Assembly: GCF_937910335.1 (NCBI RefSeq)
Contig: NZ_CALEMX010000487.1
Coordinates: 1 to 53,809, forward strand
Direction of reading: 5' to 3'
Source: an uncultured Gimesia sp.
GTDB lineage: Bacteria > Planctomycetota > Planctomycetia > Planctomycetales > Planctomycetaceae
Length of the DNA stretch: 53,809 bases
Under the pieces are notes generated by a model that searched no databases, was not told the DNA's origin, and saw only the letters and a program-made list of their open reading frames with translations. The position numbers and the translations under genes were made by a program. Shown here piece after piece: positions 30,817-40,971 of this stretch. Numbering within the stretch: the stretch's first letter is position 1; every line of letters starts with the position of its first letter.

Positions 30817-31212
30817 ATGAGTGACCGCAGAAAACCGAGAAGCCGACGTTCCGGAAATGAAAGGCGTGAATATCAACGCACGAAAGTCACGACGGAAGTC
30901 AGTTTGTTGCGCTCGGGCAGAACATCGGGCAACGAACCTTTAAACGGAATACTCTTTGATGTTTCTCCGAATGGTATTCGTATTCAAATTGATATACCGC
31001 TTTCAATCGGAGAATCACTTCTGGTAGAAGTCCATAACGATGGCGAACACTTATTCAATTCCACTGCAAAAGTGATCTGGCAAGAACAGGACAGTTCTGG
31101 AAAATATTCCACCGGATGCGAACTCTGTGTTTTGCTAACTGAAAAGCAGGAAAATATATTGAACGAGATTCTCAATCGCACATTAAATTCTAATGATTTC
31201 GCGCGAAATTAG
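30817..31212 (+). CDS. PilZ domain protein
   Basis: 'RREYQR' (RxxxR) and 'DVSPNGI' (DxSxxG), 131 aa. Confidence 0.75.
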   Translation: MSDRRKPRSRRSGNERREYQRTKVTTEVSLLRSGRTSGNEPLNGILFDVSPNGIRIQIDIPLSIGESLLVEVHNDGEHLFNSTAKVIWQEQDSSGKYSTGCELCVLLTEKQENILNEILNRTLNSNDFARN

Positions 31213-31318
31213 ACCAAACCAATTCTGCCCTGGAATTCTATTGCAAGACGAAGACCGCACACAGTCTTCACGCAAAACCGATGGTGAACCAAAACCAGGA
31301 CTCACATCTCATTCTCAG

Positions 31319-32071
31319 TCAGCCGACCGTGTAACCACCATCGACCACAATTTCCTGACCATAAATATTATGGGCAGCATCTGATGCCAGAAAGACAGCC
31401 ACTTCTGCGATGTTTTCCGGTTTCCCAAACGCTTGAGGAATTAACCTGCTGGTAATATTCTCAGTAACTTTAGCGTGTTGCTCTGCATTCAGTCCTGAGC
31501 TTTCCCACAGTGGTGTCGTGATCGGCCCGGGGGCAATAGAATTCACGCGAATGCCACGAGGCCCCAGTTCTGCCGCCAGAGTTTGCGATAATGATTTTAA
31601 AGCAGCCTTTGATGCAGAATAGGCTGCCAATCCTGGAAACCCGACTTGAGTTAGAAATGTCGTAATAAAGATGACGGCAGAACCTTCATTCAAATGGGGC
31701 AAAAAAGTACGAACCGTTTGCATTGCTCCATGAAAGTTCACATCAAACGTTTCATTAACGGCTTCGCGCGATGATTCTTCAAAAGAAATGACACGTGCCA
31801 TGCCAGCATTCGGAACTAGAATATCCACGCGCCCAAATCGACGCTGAGTTGCTTCAACAAGTCTCCTCAGATCTGCAGCATCAGTTACATCACCATCGAC
31901 GATCAAAGTGCGCGCGGGAAAGCGAGTTTCCAACTCTTCCAATGGGTCACTCCTTCGGGAAAAAGCCACCACTTTCGCACCTTCATTCAAATAAAACTCA
32001 GCGATGGAACGACCAATGCCGCTGCTAGCACCGGTGATGACAGCTATTTTGTTGAACAGACGATCGGCCAT
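31319..32071 (-). CDS. SDR family oxidoreductase
   Basis: 'AVITGASSGIGRSIAE', 'NAG', 'YSASK', C-terminal 'IYGQEIVVDGGYTV'. Confidence 0.85.
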   Translation of the reverse strand: MADRLFNKIAVITGASSGIGRSIAEFYLNEGAKVVAFSRRSDPLEELETRFPARTLIVDGDVTDAADLRRLVEATQRRFGRVDILVPNAGMARVISFEESSREAVNETFDVNFHGAMQTVRTFLPHLNEGSAVIFITTFLTQVGFPGLAAYSASKAALKSLSQTLAAELGPRGIRVNSIAPGPITTPLWESSGLNAEQHAKVTENITSRLIPQAFGKPENIAEVAVFLASDAAHNIYGQEIVVDGGYTVG

Positions 32072-32193
32072 CGAATTCCTCTGCGAAACATGCTATTGGA
32101 GAAACAGTCTATTATGTTTACCTATAGCTATTTGCTGTAGAATTCGCAAGCAGCGAAAGAATACTTCCAAGATCGAATTAGACCAATTGGCTA

Positions 32194-34344
32194 TTAGTGA
32201 ATTAAAATAAATTCATTGGAATTGAGATAAGCCCAATAGACATCCTGATAGCTTTGTTGAATTGCCGTCTGAGATGGGACGTTGCGGGCAATCAGATACT
32301 TAGTACGCTCTTTAATCAGGCGTTTCATTTCTGATAACTCTCGAGAAGAAGGATGTCGCGTCAAGGCAGCCAGGCTCAGCTTTTTAATTCTGTTATCAGG
32401 GCTACGTTCTTTCAGCGCCTGTGCCAGAATAGTCTGCTCCTGTTTGTAATCGAGACAATGTTTAATCAAAGGGCCGTTCATCATCAGCAATGCCTGAGTG
32501 ATCGTACCATCAAACGTAGTCGTTTCGTCATTTTCTTCATTATCGAGCGTATAGACAAACTGCTGTAACCATCGATCTCGTTTCTGCATTTTATTCCATG
32601 CCGTAGAATAATCAGTGATGATCTGATCCGGATTTGCAGTGACAAGCAAGGAGTCGTAAAGTTGTTCAGCTGTCATTTGCTTCACATACATGCGACTGAA
32701 GTTAGGAGTACTGCCATCATCAGGATTATCTGAAACATTCTCATCCATGAAACGACTACTAAGCCGATAGGCATCAGACAAACAAATCCACTGGATCAGT
32801 TGTTTGATGTCATATTCACTGTCAATGAATTGACTTGCTAACTGATTCAGTAATTCAGGATGTGTGGGTGAATTATGATAACCCATATCGTCAATGGGTC
32901 GAGTAAATCCATAACCAAAGAAATGAGCCCACATACGATTCACCATGGCTCGAGCCAACTGGTTATTCTTGCCTGAAGTCATCAATCGTGCCAACTGCTG
33001 ACGTCGGTTTACACCCGCTTCAGCCGATACTTTAACTCCGGCAAATTTAGGATAGGCTGGCTGAACAAGGCCTTGTCGTGTTTCGTAGAAAGTCGTCCCT
33101 CCGTTGGAAACCGAAATCAACTCCAACTTCGGTGCCTGCTTTCCCACAACGTCCATTTTCCTGCTACGAACAACTTTTGTCTGCTTGAAGAAACTGTTGA
33201 TTTCCCAGAATTGACTTTGAGTTGCATCGTTAAAAGGATGGTTATGACATTGTGTGCATTGAATTTGAGTTCCCAGAAAAAGGCGAGTCGTAATCGCGGT
33301 CGCGGGAACTGCTTCGTTATTCAAGTGTGCCAGGAGAAAATTGGTTGCGCCATTGGTTTCTGAATCGCCTTCTGCAGATACCAGATCATAAACCATCTCA
33401 CTCCAGGGACGGTTTGCTGCAAAACTATCAACCAGAAAATCTTGCAAAGCCTGCCGGTTGATCTCGCGAGAAGTCGAACGGCCAATTAACAATCGTGTCC
33501 AGATCGTCGACCAGTTAGTAACATAAGTAGGATCTTCGGTCAGATATTCTATCAGCAGTTGATGCTTATCAGCCTGCTTCGATGCCAAAAACTGTTTTGC
33601 TTCATCTGGAGTAGGAATACGACCTATCACATCAAGATACACACGCCGGATCCACTCTTCATCGGTAGCGAAAGAGGAAGGCGTGATATTAGCTGCTTCC
33701 CACCCATCCTGTATACGACGATTGATAAACGTAATGATTGCTTCATCAGAAGCGTCTGATGGCAGTTTCTCAGCTGGCGCTAACTGCTTTGGTCTGATTG
33801 CAATCAAAGGGCGATCATCGTTTAACGCGACAGGATCCCCATTCTGAGATTGCAGCATTGGATGTTTTGCGGGCTCTATCTTAATTGATCGCGCGTGAGT
33901 CGATGGAATGGAAACCGGATTCTCGGAAATATGTCGGGGACCATTGGGTACCTGATTCCGTTCGATCGGAGTTTCGGCTAGATTTGGGGATTCGTTCTGT
34001 TTCGTAAATGAATTGAATGCAACAACGAACAACACCAATAAGCAGGCTGTTGCCAACCCCAGACTTAATTGTTTTCTGCGAGTGATTGCAGGCTTCCGAA
34101 TTGGTTTCGGTAATTCCGCTTCTGGAACAGGCATCGTGACCGGAATCATTGCATCGGAGCCCAATGCCTGATCCCAGTAGAGTGTTCCATGTAGATGTGA
34201 ATAATTCAGATAGTATTGCATAGCATCAGGATCTGAAAGTACGATTTCTTCCAGACGCATCTTATCCACGGTAGAGAGACGTTCTTCGCACAATGCTTCC
34301 ATCAGCAAAGAAAGTTCGGCTAATTCCAGTTCTTTCTTACTCAT
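32194..34344 (-). CDS. DUF1549/DUF1553 domain protein with anti-sigma/FecR-like N-terminus and single TM
   Basis: N-terminal 'LMEALCEERLSTVDKMRLEEIVLSDPDAMQYYLNYSHLHGTLYW', TM 'LSLGLATACLLVLFVVAF', then 'WIRRVYLDVIGRIPTPDEAKQFL...CTQCHNHPFND...YLNSNEFILIH'. Confidence 0.85.
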   Translation of the reverse strand: MSKKELELAELSLLMEALCEERLSTVDKMRLEEIVLSDPDAMQYYLNYSHLHGTLYWDQALGSDAMIPVTMPVPEAELPKPIRKPAITRRKQLSLGLATACLLVLFVVAFNSFTKQNESPNLAETPIERNQVPNGPRHISENPVSIPSTHARSIKIEPAKHPMLQSQNGDPVALNDDRPLIAIRPKQLAPAEKLPSDASDEAIITFINRRIQDGWEAANITPSSFATDEEWIRRVYLDVIGRIPTPDEAKQFLASKQADKHQLLIEYLTEDPTYVTNWSTIWTRLLIGRSTSREINRQALQDFLVDSFAANRPWSEMVYDLVSAEGDSETNGATNFLLAHLNNEAVPATAITTRLFLGTQIQCTQCHNHPFNDATQSQFWEINSFFKQTKVVRSRKMDVVGKQAPKLELISVSNGGTTFYETRQGLVQPAYPKFAGVKVSAEAGVNRRQQLARLMTSGKNNQLARAMVNRMWAHFFGYGFTRPIDDMGYHNSPTHPELLNQLASQFIDSEYDIKQLIQWICLSDAYRLSSRFMDENVSDNPDDGSTPNFSRMYVKQMTAEQLYDSLLVTANPDQIITDYSTAWNKMQKRDRWLQQFVYTLDNEENDETTTFDGTITQALLMMNGPLIKHCLDYKQEQTILAQALKERSPDNRIKKLSLAALTRHPSSRELSEMKRLIKERTKYLIARNVPSQTAIQQSYQDVYWAYLNSNEFILIH

Positions 34345-34903
34345 GACTATAGGACTCTGATGCTATATAACGATTAATACACTCGAATAAAGTACGTCTT
34401 ACACGACCTAGAGATTGATAAACAGAATTTGCGGGACGCCCCAAATCCTCAGCTACTTCCTTGCCCTGATGACTTCCCTGATAGCGTCGTTGGATTAACT
34501 CTCGATCTTTCTTTCGCAATTTGCCAAGACAGAAAGTTAACGCGTTGCGACGTAACTCAAAAATGTCCTGATTCTCTTTTACAGCTTCTGCTACCTGAGT
34601 AACGAATTCATCGCTAAATTGAAGCTTGTCACGGCTTCGTTTTTTCCGAAACTTTAAGACTTCGTAATGTGAAATTTGACAAGCCCAGGCAAAAAAATTA
34701 GTACCAGCTTCAAACTGTTGTGCTTTTTTCCAGATGACCAAATTTGTATTTTGCAAAATCTCTTCCGCTTCCAATGGATGAGGAACCACCGAGAGAATAT
34801 ACAAATAAATGCGCCTCTGAGACTTGGTAAATAACGTGATAAATTCACGCCCTTGCTCAGATTCGGTATCAGGAAAAACAGGTTGGTCAGTCGAACTTGT
34901 CAA
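34337..34903 (-). CDS. ECF sigma factor (RNA polymerase sigma-70 family)
   Basis: 188 aa: 'FTKSQRRIYLYILSVVPHPLEAEEILQNTNLVIWKKA', 'FFAWACQISHYEVLKFRKKRSRDK', 'RRYQGSHQGKEVAEDLGRPANSVYQSLGRVRRTLFECI'. Overlaps the next gene by 8 nt. Confidence 0.9.
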   Translation of the reverse strand: MTSSTDQPVFPDTESEQGREFITLFTKSQRRIYLYILSVVPHPLEAEEILQNTNLVIWKKAQQFEAGTNFFAWACQISHYEVLKFRKKRSRDKLQFSDEFVTQVAEAVKENQDIFELRRNALTFCLGKLRKKDRELIQRRYQGSHQGKEVAEDLGRPANSVYQSLGRVRRTLFECINRYIASESYSHE

Positions 34904-34965
34904 AAGAATTCCAATTTTGTTACATCAATTTTTGTTTGCTCAGACTAAATTTTTGAATCGACATT

Positions 34966-35004
34966 AAAACAGCGGAAGCACCCTTGGCGAGCGTCCGCTG
35001 TTTT
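34966..35004 (-). terminator. Intrinsic terminator-like hairpin downstream of the DUF1501 gene
   Basis: Perfect 11-bp inverted repeat aaaacagcgga (34966-34976) / tccgctgtttt (34994-35004). On the minus strand the 3' arm ends in TTTT, 34 nt after the DUF1501 stop. Confidence 0.7.
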
Positions 35005-35037
35005 ATGGCTTCATTGATCTCAATGACTGTTTCTAAA

Positions 35038-36312
35038 TCAGCCAATCAACTCCTTGATGGGAGTTCCACCATTGGCTAATTTCATGGGACGACCGCGTTT
35101 TGATGTATGTACGATATCCAATGGAATTCCCAACGCATGAGAAACCGTTGCCCAGAGGTCGCCTGGGAGATAACTCTTGCCTTCGATACCAATTCCATCA
35201 CTGTCGGTTTTACCAACAGCCTGACCATTCTTGAGTCCACCACCACCAACCATGGCAGTCCAACTGGCGGCCCAGTGATCGCGACCAACATTCTGGTTAA
35301 TACGCGGAGTACGACCAAATTCGCCCATACAGACAATCGTCACATCGTCCAACATCGCACGCTGCTTCAAGTCTGTAACCAGTGCTGAAATTCCTTTATC
35401 CAACTGAGGCAGGTTATTATTCTTCAATGAATCGAAGACGCCCTGGTGCAGGTCCCAACTCCCAACGGAAGCTGATACTTCGATAAATGGTACTCCGACC
35501 TCTACCAGACGGCGAGCTAGCAATAAGCCTTTACCAAAGTTGCCGGTTCCATAGGCATCTTTTAAGGCCGCTGGTTCCTGATCGACCTTGAATGCTTCCA
35601 TTTGCTTGGAAGTCATCAAGTTAACGGCTTTCTTATAAATGTCCTTATGAGAATTGGCAGATTCACCCCGCTTGGACTTAATGAATCCGGACTCCAGAAC
35701 TTCCAGCATATTGAGCCGTTGCCCTAATCGCTGTTGTTCCGTCATGTTGATTTCTGCATTTTGAATGGTTCCATCGCTGGAAACAACAAAGGGAGAATGA
35801 GCCATCCCCAAAAATCCGGCGCTTCCCCGACTACCACCAACTGAGATGAAAGAAGGGATATCCAGTTCTTTACGGCGAGAGCCTAATTCGTAACTGACGA
35901 CCGAACCAAATGTCGGATGAACCACAGTCGGATTAGGAACATATGCAGAGTGCATGTAATAAGTCCCGCGGGCATGATCCGCTTCACGAGTACTCATCGA
36001 TCGAATCAATGAAAGATCGCCCATGACTTGAGCGGTCTGAGGCATATGCTCAGAAATCTGCATGTCACCTTTCGTACTGATTGGCTTGAACTCTCCCCCG
36101 TTCTTTGAACCAGGTTTGAGGTCCCAGATATCAATTGTAGGTGGTCCGCCCGGCATCCAAATCAGGATACATGCCTTTTGCTGTTTTTTGACCTGGCTGG
36201 CATTTGCTTCTAGATGAGACAGGAAATGCATCGTGGGAATCGTTGTCGCAGCACCCGCGACATGATTCAAAAAATGCCGACGCGTCATTCCATAGGGATT
36301 GAGAATTGTCAT
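35038..36312 (-). CDS. DUF1501 domain-containing protein (Tat-exported, sulfatase-like fold)
   Basis: N-terminal '[16 protein letters not shown]' (Tat-like RR), '[21 protein letters not shown]', '[21 protein letters not shown]'. Confidence 0.9.
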   Translation of the reverse strand: MTILNPYGMTRRHFLNHVAGAATTIPTMHFLSHLEANASQVKKQQKACILIWMPGGPPTIDIWDLKPGSKNGGEFKPISTKGDMQISEHMPQTAQVMGDLSLIRSMSTREADHARGTYYMHSAYVPNPTVVHPTFGSVVSYELGSRRKELDIPSFISVGGSRGSAGFLGMAHSPFVVSSDGTIQNAEINMTEQQRLGQRLNMLEVLESGFIKSKRGESANSHKDIYKKAVNLMTSKQMEAFKVDQEPAALKDAYGTGNFGKGLLLARRLVEVGVPFIEVSASVGSWDLHQGVFDSLKNNNLPQLDKGISALVTDLKQRAMLDDVTIVCMGEFGRTPRINQNVGRDHWAASWTAMVGGGGLKNGQAVGKTDSDGIGIEGKSYLPGDLWATVSHALGIPLDIVHTSKRGRPMKLANGGTPIKELIG

Positions 36313-36388
36313 AACAAATGCCTTCTTTTGATTCTATTGTGGTGAAAATGTGTTTGTTGAAAATTTAATGCAGAACGCGATTTCGATT

Positions 36389-38035
36389 TTAATGATTGAA
36401 GATAAACTCATTTGAGTTCAGCAGTGCCCAGTAAAGGTCCTGATAGGCGGATAATTTATTCTTCGAACTGCCAACCAGACTCTGGGCGCCTTTGATTTCA
36501 CGACGATCCGGGTAACGGTTCAAAGTAGACAGAAACATTTTACGAATTTTTACCTGATCGCTGCTCTTCTCTGATAATAATTGATTCAGATAACTCCCTT
36601 TATCGGCACTGATGGCGTTTTTTGTGAGGTCGCCATTCATCATCATTAATGCCTGAGGAATGGTGCCGTTAAAAGTCGTGGAATCATCGCCTGAATCGCC
36701 ATCAAAGGCGACCATAAACTGGCCCATCCATCGGCGACGTTGCGTTTCAGCCCGCTCCCAGTTGGACTGACCCGATTTGTGAGCACCAGTGGCTACGATC
36801 AACGAATCGTAGAGCTGCTCAGCCGACATATTCTTGACATACATATGAGAGAAAAGGGGAGATTCTCCTTTCTCAGGGCTGTCAATTTCATTCTTGCGAC
36901 CAAACTGGCTGGTCAAATTATATGCTTCACTATTACAGATCCAGCGTGCCAGTTGCTTGAGGTCATATTTTTTCTTGACCAGTTCTTCGGTCATCCTGGC
37001 TAATAATTCTGGATGAGAGGCAGGGTTATGTGGTCCCATATCATCAACGGGACGCGTAAACCCATAGCCTATGAAATAACCCCACATTCGGTTTACGATT
37101 GCTGAAGCGATTAATGGTTTCTCGCCTTTAACGATCAATTTGGAGAATTCCTTACGGCGCTCGATACCTGCTTGCGGATCGACTTTTATATTCTCGAAAA
37201 TCGGATAGGCAACCTGCATCAACCCAGAACGTTTTTCATAATAAACAGGACCATTAAAGCCAGTGGAGACAACTTCAGAGTAATCGTCAACCTGACGTCC
37301 TGTTTTGGGATCAGTCTTACGGTGATTGATGCGTCGCATCTGGCGAAAGAAGCTGTTGTATTCCCAGAATTGATTCTGTTTCCAGTCATTAAACGGATGG
37401 TTATGACATTGAGTACATTGTACCTGTATGCCTAAGAATAAACGTGTTGTTGCCGCTGTAACCTGGACCCCTTCATCATTATTCTGCATCTGTGCCAACA
37501 GATAATTCACAGCACCATTTTCTTCAAAATGTCCTTCTGCAGTGACCAGATCCTGGACTACTTCGTTCCAGGGACGATTTTTAGCAAATGCCTCACGCAA
37601 AAACTTCTGCATCCCGCTACGACTTACGCGGCGAGGTGTACGGCGACCGATGAGCAAATTCGTCCACACATTCGTGAAGTTCTGCACATAAGCAGGATCG
37701 TCCAATAATTGATCGATTACTTTTGATCGTTTCGCGGTATCACGATCTTTGGCGAATTTTTCGACAGTTTCTGCGGATGGAATTTGACCGATCAGATCCA
37801 GGTGCACGCGTCGCAGCCATTCTGCATCAGTGGCAACTGGAGAAGGCTCTACTTCATTATCTTTCCAACCCTGACGAATTTGACCGTTGATATAGTCAAT
37901 AAAAGGGTCAAATGATCCGGTAGAAAATGCCTTCGCCCTGCTTGCCGGAGGAGCAGCATCCGCGAGAGACACCAATGAACCGGCACAGATCGCAGAAGCA
38001 AAAACAACACATAGTTGTTTAGAAAAACGATGCAT
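36389..38035 (-). CDS. DUF1549/DUF1553 domain-containing protein (secreted)
   Basis: Signal peptide; 'WLRRVHLDLIGQIPSAETVEKF', 'CTQCHNHPFNDWKQNQFWEYNSFF', 'VNRMWGYFIGYGFTRPVDDMG', 'ALLNSNEFIFNH'. Confidence 0.9.
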   Translation of the reverse strand: MHRFSKQLCVVFASAICAGSLVSLADAAPPASRAKAFSTGSFDPFIDYINGQIRQGWKDNEVEPSPVATDAEWLRRVHLDLIGQIPSAETVEKFAKDRDTAKRSKVIDQLLDDPAYVQNFTNVWTNLLIGRRTPRRVSRSGMQKFLREAFAKNRPWNEVVQDLVTAEGHFEENGAVNYLLAQMQNNDEGVQVTAATTRLFLGIQVQCTQCHNHPFNDWKQNQFWEYNSFFRQMRRINHRKTDPKTGRQVDDYSEVVSTGFNGPVYYEKRSGLMQVAYPIFENIKVDPQAGIERRKEFSKLIVKGEKPLIASAIVNRMWGYFIGYGFTRPVDDMGPHNPASHPELLARMTEELVKKKYDLKQLARWICNSEAYNLTSQFGRKNEIDSPEKGESPLFSHMYVKNMSAEQLYDSLIVATGAHKSGQSNWERAETQRRRWMGQFMVAFDGDSGDDSTTFNGTIPQALMMMNGDLTKNAISADKGSYLNQLLSEKSSDQVKIRKMFLSTLNRYPDRREIKGAQSLVGSSKNKLSAYQDLYWALLNSNEFIFNH

Positions 38036-38442
38036 TTTCTAATTCTCCACTGTTTCGAAAAAAGACAGGTTTGAAAAAAGACAGGATAAAACCTGTATAG
38101 AACTATAGCGGCCACTTTGAAAAGGCAATTTGCGAAAAGAAGACCGCCTCGCTAATGTATTAACATCCTCAAAGTTCAAAACATTCGAACCGAGTCTGAA
38201 TAATATCCGTATTTTATACTAATTAGCTTTTTATAGAATACTCGCTTTTACACATTTTCCAATGATAATTCCCATCATTTCTAATGGAATCCTTGGATTT
38301 TCTAGTCCAACGTAATTTACATAAACCATTTTAATAATATATCTTACATCCATTATATCACATCGGAGTGCTCACAAAACAGGTGAATTGTCCGCTTGAT
38401 GAATGACAGGCCCCAAGAAACAGGACATGGGAACACTAATTT

Positions 38443-39264
38443 TTGAGCTTTTTTTCAGAATCTGGAATCATGACAAACAGCTACCATTTTCAGGATCAAG
38501 TCGCCATTATCACCGGCGGTAGTAATGGGATCGGTCGTGCGACTGCCATTATGATGGCGGAAGCCGGTGCCCATGTCTTTGCGGGCGACATAAAACATCT
38601 CTCGGAAAACAGAGAATCGTTCTCCCGATTGGATATCGAGGAAGTGATTTGCGATGTACGCCGAGAATCTCAGGTCCAGGCGTTGATCGAACAGGCAATC
38701 AACAAGTATGGAAGAATTGACATCCTGGTAAACAATGCTGGCATTGGTTTAGTAAAGCCGATTCATCAGGTAACCGAAGCCGAATGGGACGCATGCATTG
38801 ATACGAATCTCAAAGGAACTTTTTTTGGCTGTAAGCATGCGATCAAATACATGCTGGCAACCGGAGGAGGAGCCATTGTGAATACGGCCAGCAATGCCGG
38901 TTTACTCCCCCGAGTGCACGATCCTGTTTATTCAATTAGTAAACACGCTGTCGTGGCACTCACCGAGAGCCTGGGTCTTTGTCATGGCAAAAATAACATC
39001 CGGATCAATTGTGTCTGCCCCGGACCGGTAGGGGAAACCGGAATGATGAATGATGATATTATGAACGCTGCTGACCCGGAAGGTCTGACTCAATCAATGA
39101 TTCGTGCCAGCCCGATCGCTGCTGCCAACAGAAGAATGATCAAACCGGAAGAAGTTGCCTCTGCAATTTGTTATCTGGCAAGTAAAGACGCTTTAATGGT
39201 AACGGGTACGGCCCTTCGCATTGACGGCGGTAAGTCACTTGGCGTTCCACCACAGGGCAACTAA
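38443..39264 (+). CDS. SDR family oxidoreductase
   Basis: 'AIITGGSNGIGRATAIMMAEAGAHVFAGD', 'NNAG', 'YSISK'. Likely start is the internal ATG giving MTNSYHFQDQ. Confidence 0.85.
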   Translation: MSFFSESGIMTNSYHFQDQVAIITGGSNGIGRATAIMMAEAGAHVFAGDIKHLSENRESFSRLDIEEVICDVRRESQVQALIEQAINKYGRIDILVNNAGIGLVKPIHQVTEAEWDACIDTNLKGTFFGCKHAIKYMLATGGGAIVNTASNAGLLPRVHDPVYSISKHAVVALTESLGLCHGKNNIRINCVCPGPVGETGMMNDDIMNAADPEGLTQSMIRASPIAAANRRMIKPEEVASAICYLASKDALMVTGTALRIDGGKSLGVPPQGN

Positions 39265-39270
39265 TACATC

Positions 39271-39873
39271 TTACCCAGCATAGCAGGATGAGGCGTGTTC
39301 TTTTAACTGTATAATCTGCTGATCGTTTAGCGGACTCAGCAGTTTACAATCAGTACGCCAGAATTGATCGTCAAGCGGGGTAGCACGAACGACAGATACA
39401 GTCACATCCAGGGTTAATTTCACGAGCTGATCTTCCAAATGTAGCGGCAACTCATCGCGCAATTGGAATTGGGTTCGAGATGCAAATGAAATTCCATTCC
39501 GACTGACGTTGATTACATATCCCTTATCTCTTAGCGGGTCCCTTTCAACGGAATGATTTTGTCCCGCATGATCCAAGGCAAGGACGATCGCTTCACTGGC
39601 ATGGCGCGGAAATTCACGACGCTCGTATGAATTTTGTTCCTTCTGTTTCACGGGACCTTCTGTTATTTCTTCCGATTTTTCTAGTACTTTCGAAAGAACT
39701 TGATTCCAGGAACAGTCAAAACGACTTCTCTGAACCTTTAACAATCGCTCAGAATTAAGAAAACACTGACGGAATGAGATTGGTTCTAACGGTTTCGATT
39801 GAGTTGAAGAAACCACTTTCGGAGAATCCTGTTTAGATTCAATTTTTTGCTCGGCATCTAGTACTATATTCAT
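39271..39873 (-). CDS. PilZ domain protein
   Basis: 'ERREFPRHASEAIVLALD' (RxxxR) and 'NVSRNGISF' (NxSxxG) in the C-terminal half of 200 aa. Confidence 0.7.
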   Translation of the reverse strand: MNIVLDAEQKIESKQDSPKVVSSTQSKPLEPISFRQCFLNSERLLKVQRSRFDCSWNQVLSKVLEKSEEITEGPVKQKEQNSYERREFPRHASEAIVLALDHAGQNHSVERDPLRDKGYVINVSRNGISFASRTQFQLRDELPLHLEDQLVKLTLDVTVSVVRATPLDDQFWRTDCKLLSPLNDQQIIQLKEHASSCYAG

Positions 39874-40408
39874 TTGCTTAAACCTGCTAAATCAATAAAA
39901 CGCGATACTTCATAGAGACACTAGCCACAAACAGCTGGCAATTTCATTTACTTAAATTTAGTTCACTAAAGCATTATGGTCAAAAAAGTTAGGGCCTTTA
40001 TTCAAAAATAGATAAAACCACCGCCTCTCATGGCATGCAGTCTGAATCGTTCCCAAAAGAGACGAGGTTACCATTCATAAAATCAGATTAATCGGTACGA
40101 ACACCCAAACACATAAGGCTTTAAACAATAGACACTTACAACACTGAATCACGAAAGGTTAAATTTTCATAGGATTTCAGGATTGTCTAATGAGCGCCTA
40201 GCTTGAGAAACAGGTAACAGGGAATTATACTGCCACGTTTCCAGTGACTCTTAAGAATCGAATGGTTTTGGGTCAGTTCGATTATCAATAGAGGTTTCTA
40301 TATTTAAGCCGGTTTGACTATCACTGTGAATTGAGTGAGTCTCATCAGCAGGCATACATCTGCTCTCCCGGTTTACCCTTCCCTTACAGGTAGCGAGACA
40401 ATACAGAC

Positions 40409-40897
40409 ATGCGATTTTCGCTCGTCGATCAAATTTTGGAATTAGAGAAAGGTAAGTCGATTACGGCGATCAAGAACCTTTCTCTGGCAGAAGAATACTT
40501 ACAGGACCATTTCCCTGGTTTCGCTGTGATGCCGGGGGTATTAATGGTGGAATCCATCGTGCAAGCTGGTGCCTGGCTGATGCGTTACACAAATGATTTT
40601 GAGTACAGCACGGTTCTGCTGAAACAAACAAAGGGTATTCGCTTTAATAGTTTTGTGACCCCGGGCAAACAACTCAAAGTCTCTTTGAACGTTCATAAGT
40701 GGGAAGAAAACCTGTGCACATTTAAGGTCACTAGTGAAGTTGAAGGTGAAACAGCTGTCAGCGGTCGTATTGTACTGGAGCAATTTAACTTGCGGGACAA
40801 AAACCCGTCGATGGCAGAGAATGATGTAGAGCGTATTAAAGATCTGCAGACACAGTTTAGACAACTTTGGAAACCAAGTAAGCAAATGACTTCCTGA
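40409..40897 (+). CDS. 3-hydroxyacyl-ACP dehydratase (FabZ-like hotdog), copy 1
   Basis: 'LAEEYLQDHFPGFAVMPGVLMVESIVQAGAW' with intact His and Glu. Confidence 0.85.
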   Translation: MRFSLVDQILELEKGKSITAIKNLSLAEEYLQDHFPGFAVMPGVLMVESIVQAGAWLMRYTNDFEYSTVLLKQTKGIRFNSFVTPGKQLKVSLNVHKWEENLCTFKVTSEVEGETAVSGRIVLEQFNLRDKNPSMAENDVERIKDLQTQFRQLWKPSKQMTS

Positions 40898-40971
40898 AAC
40901 CTGAGCCGTCTGCATAGTCGGTATCGTTCAAAGAAATCAAGATAAACATAAATAACTAGATTGGGAATAGT

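Noticed and set aside
31319-32071. SDR with Thr where the catalytic Ser is expected (VIFITTFLTQVG...YSASK)
   Set aside because: Ser-to-Thr changes can preserve function and the alignment is uncertain by eye; not strong enough for a finding.
38057-38085. Direct repeat gaaaaaagacagg x2 upstream of the DUF1549 gene
   Set aside because: Only two short A-rich copies; probably slippage, not a repeat array or CRISPR.
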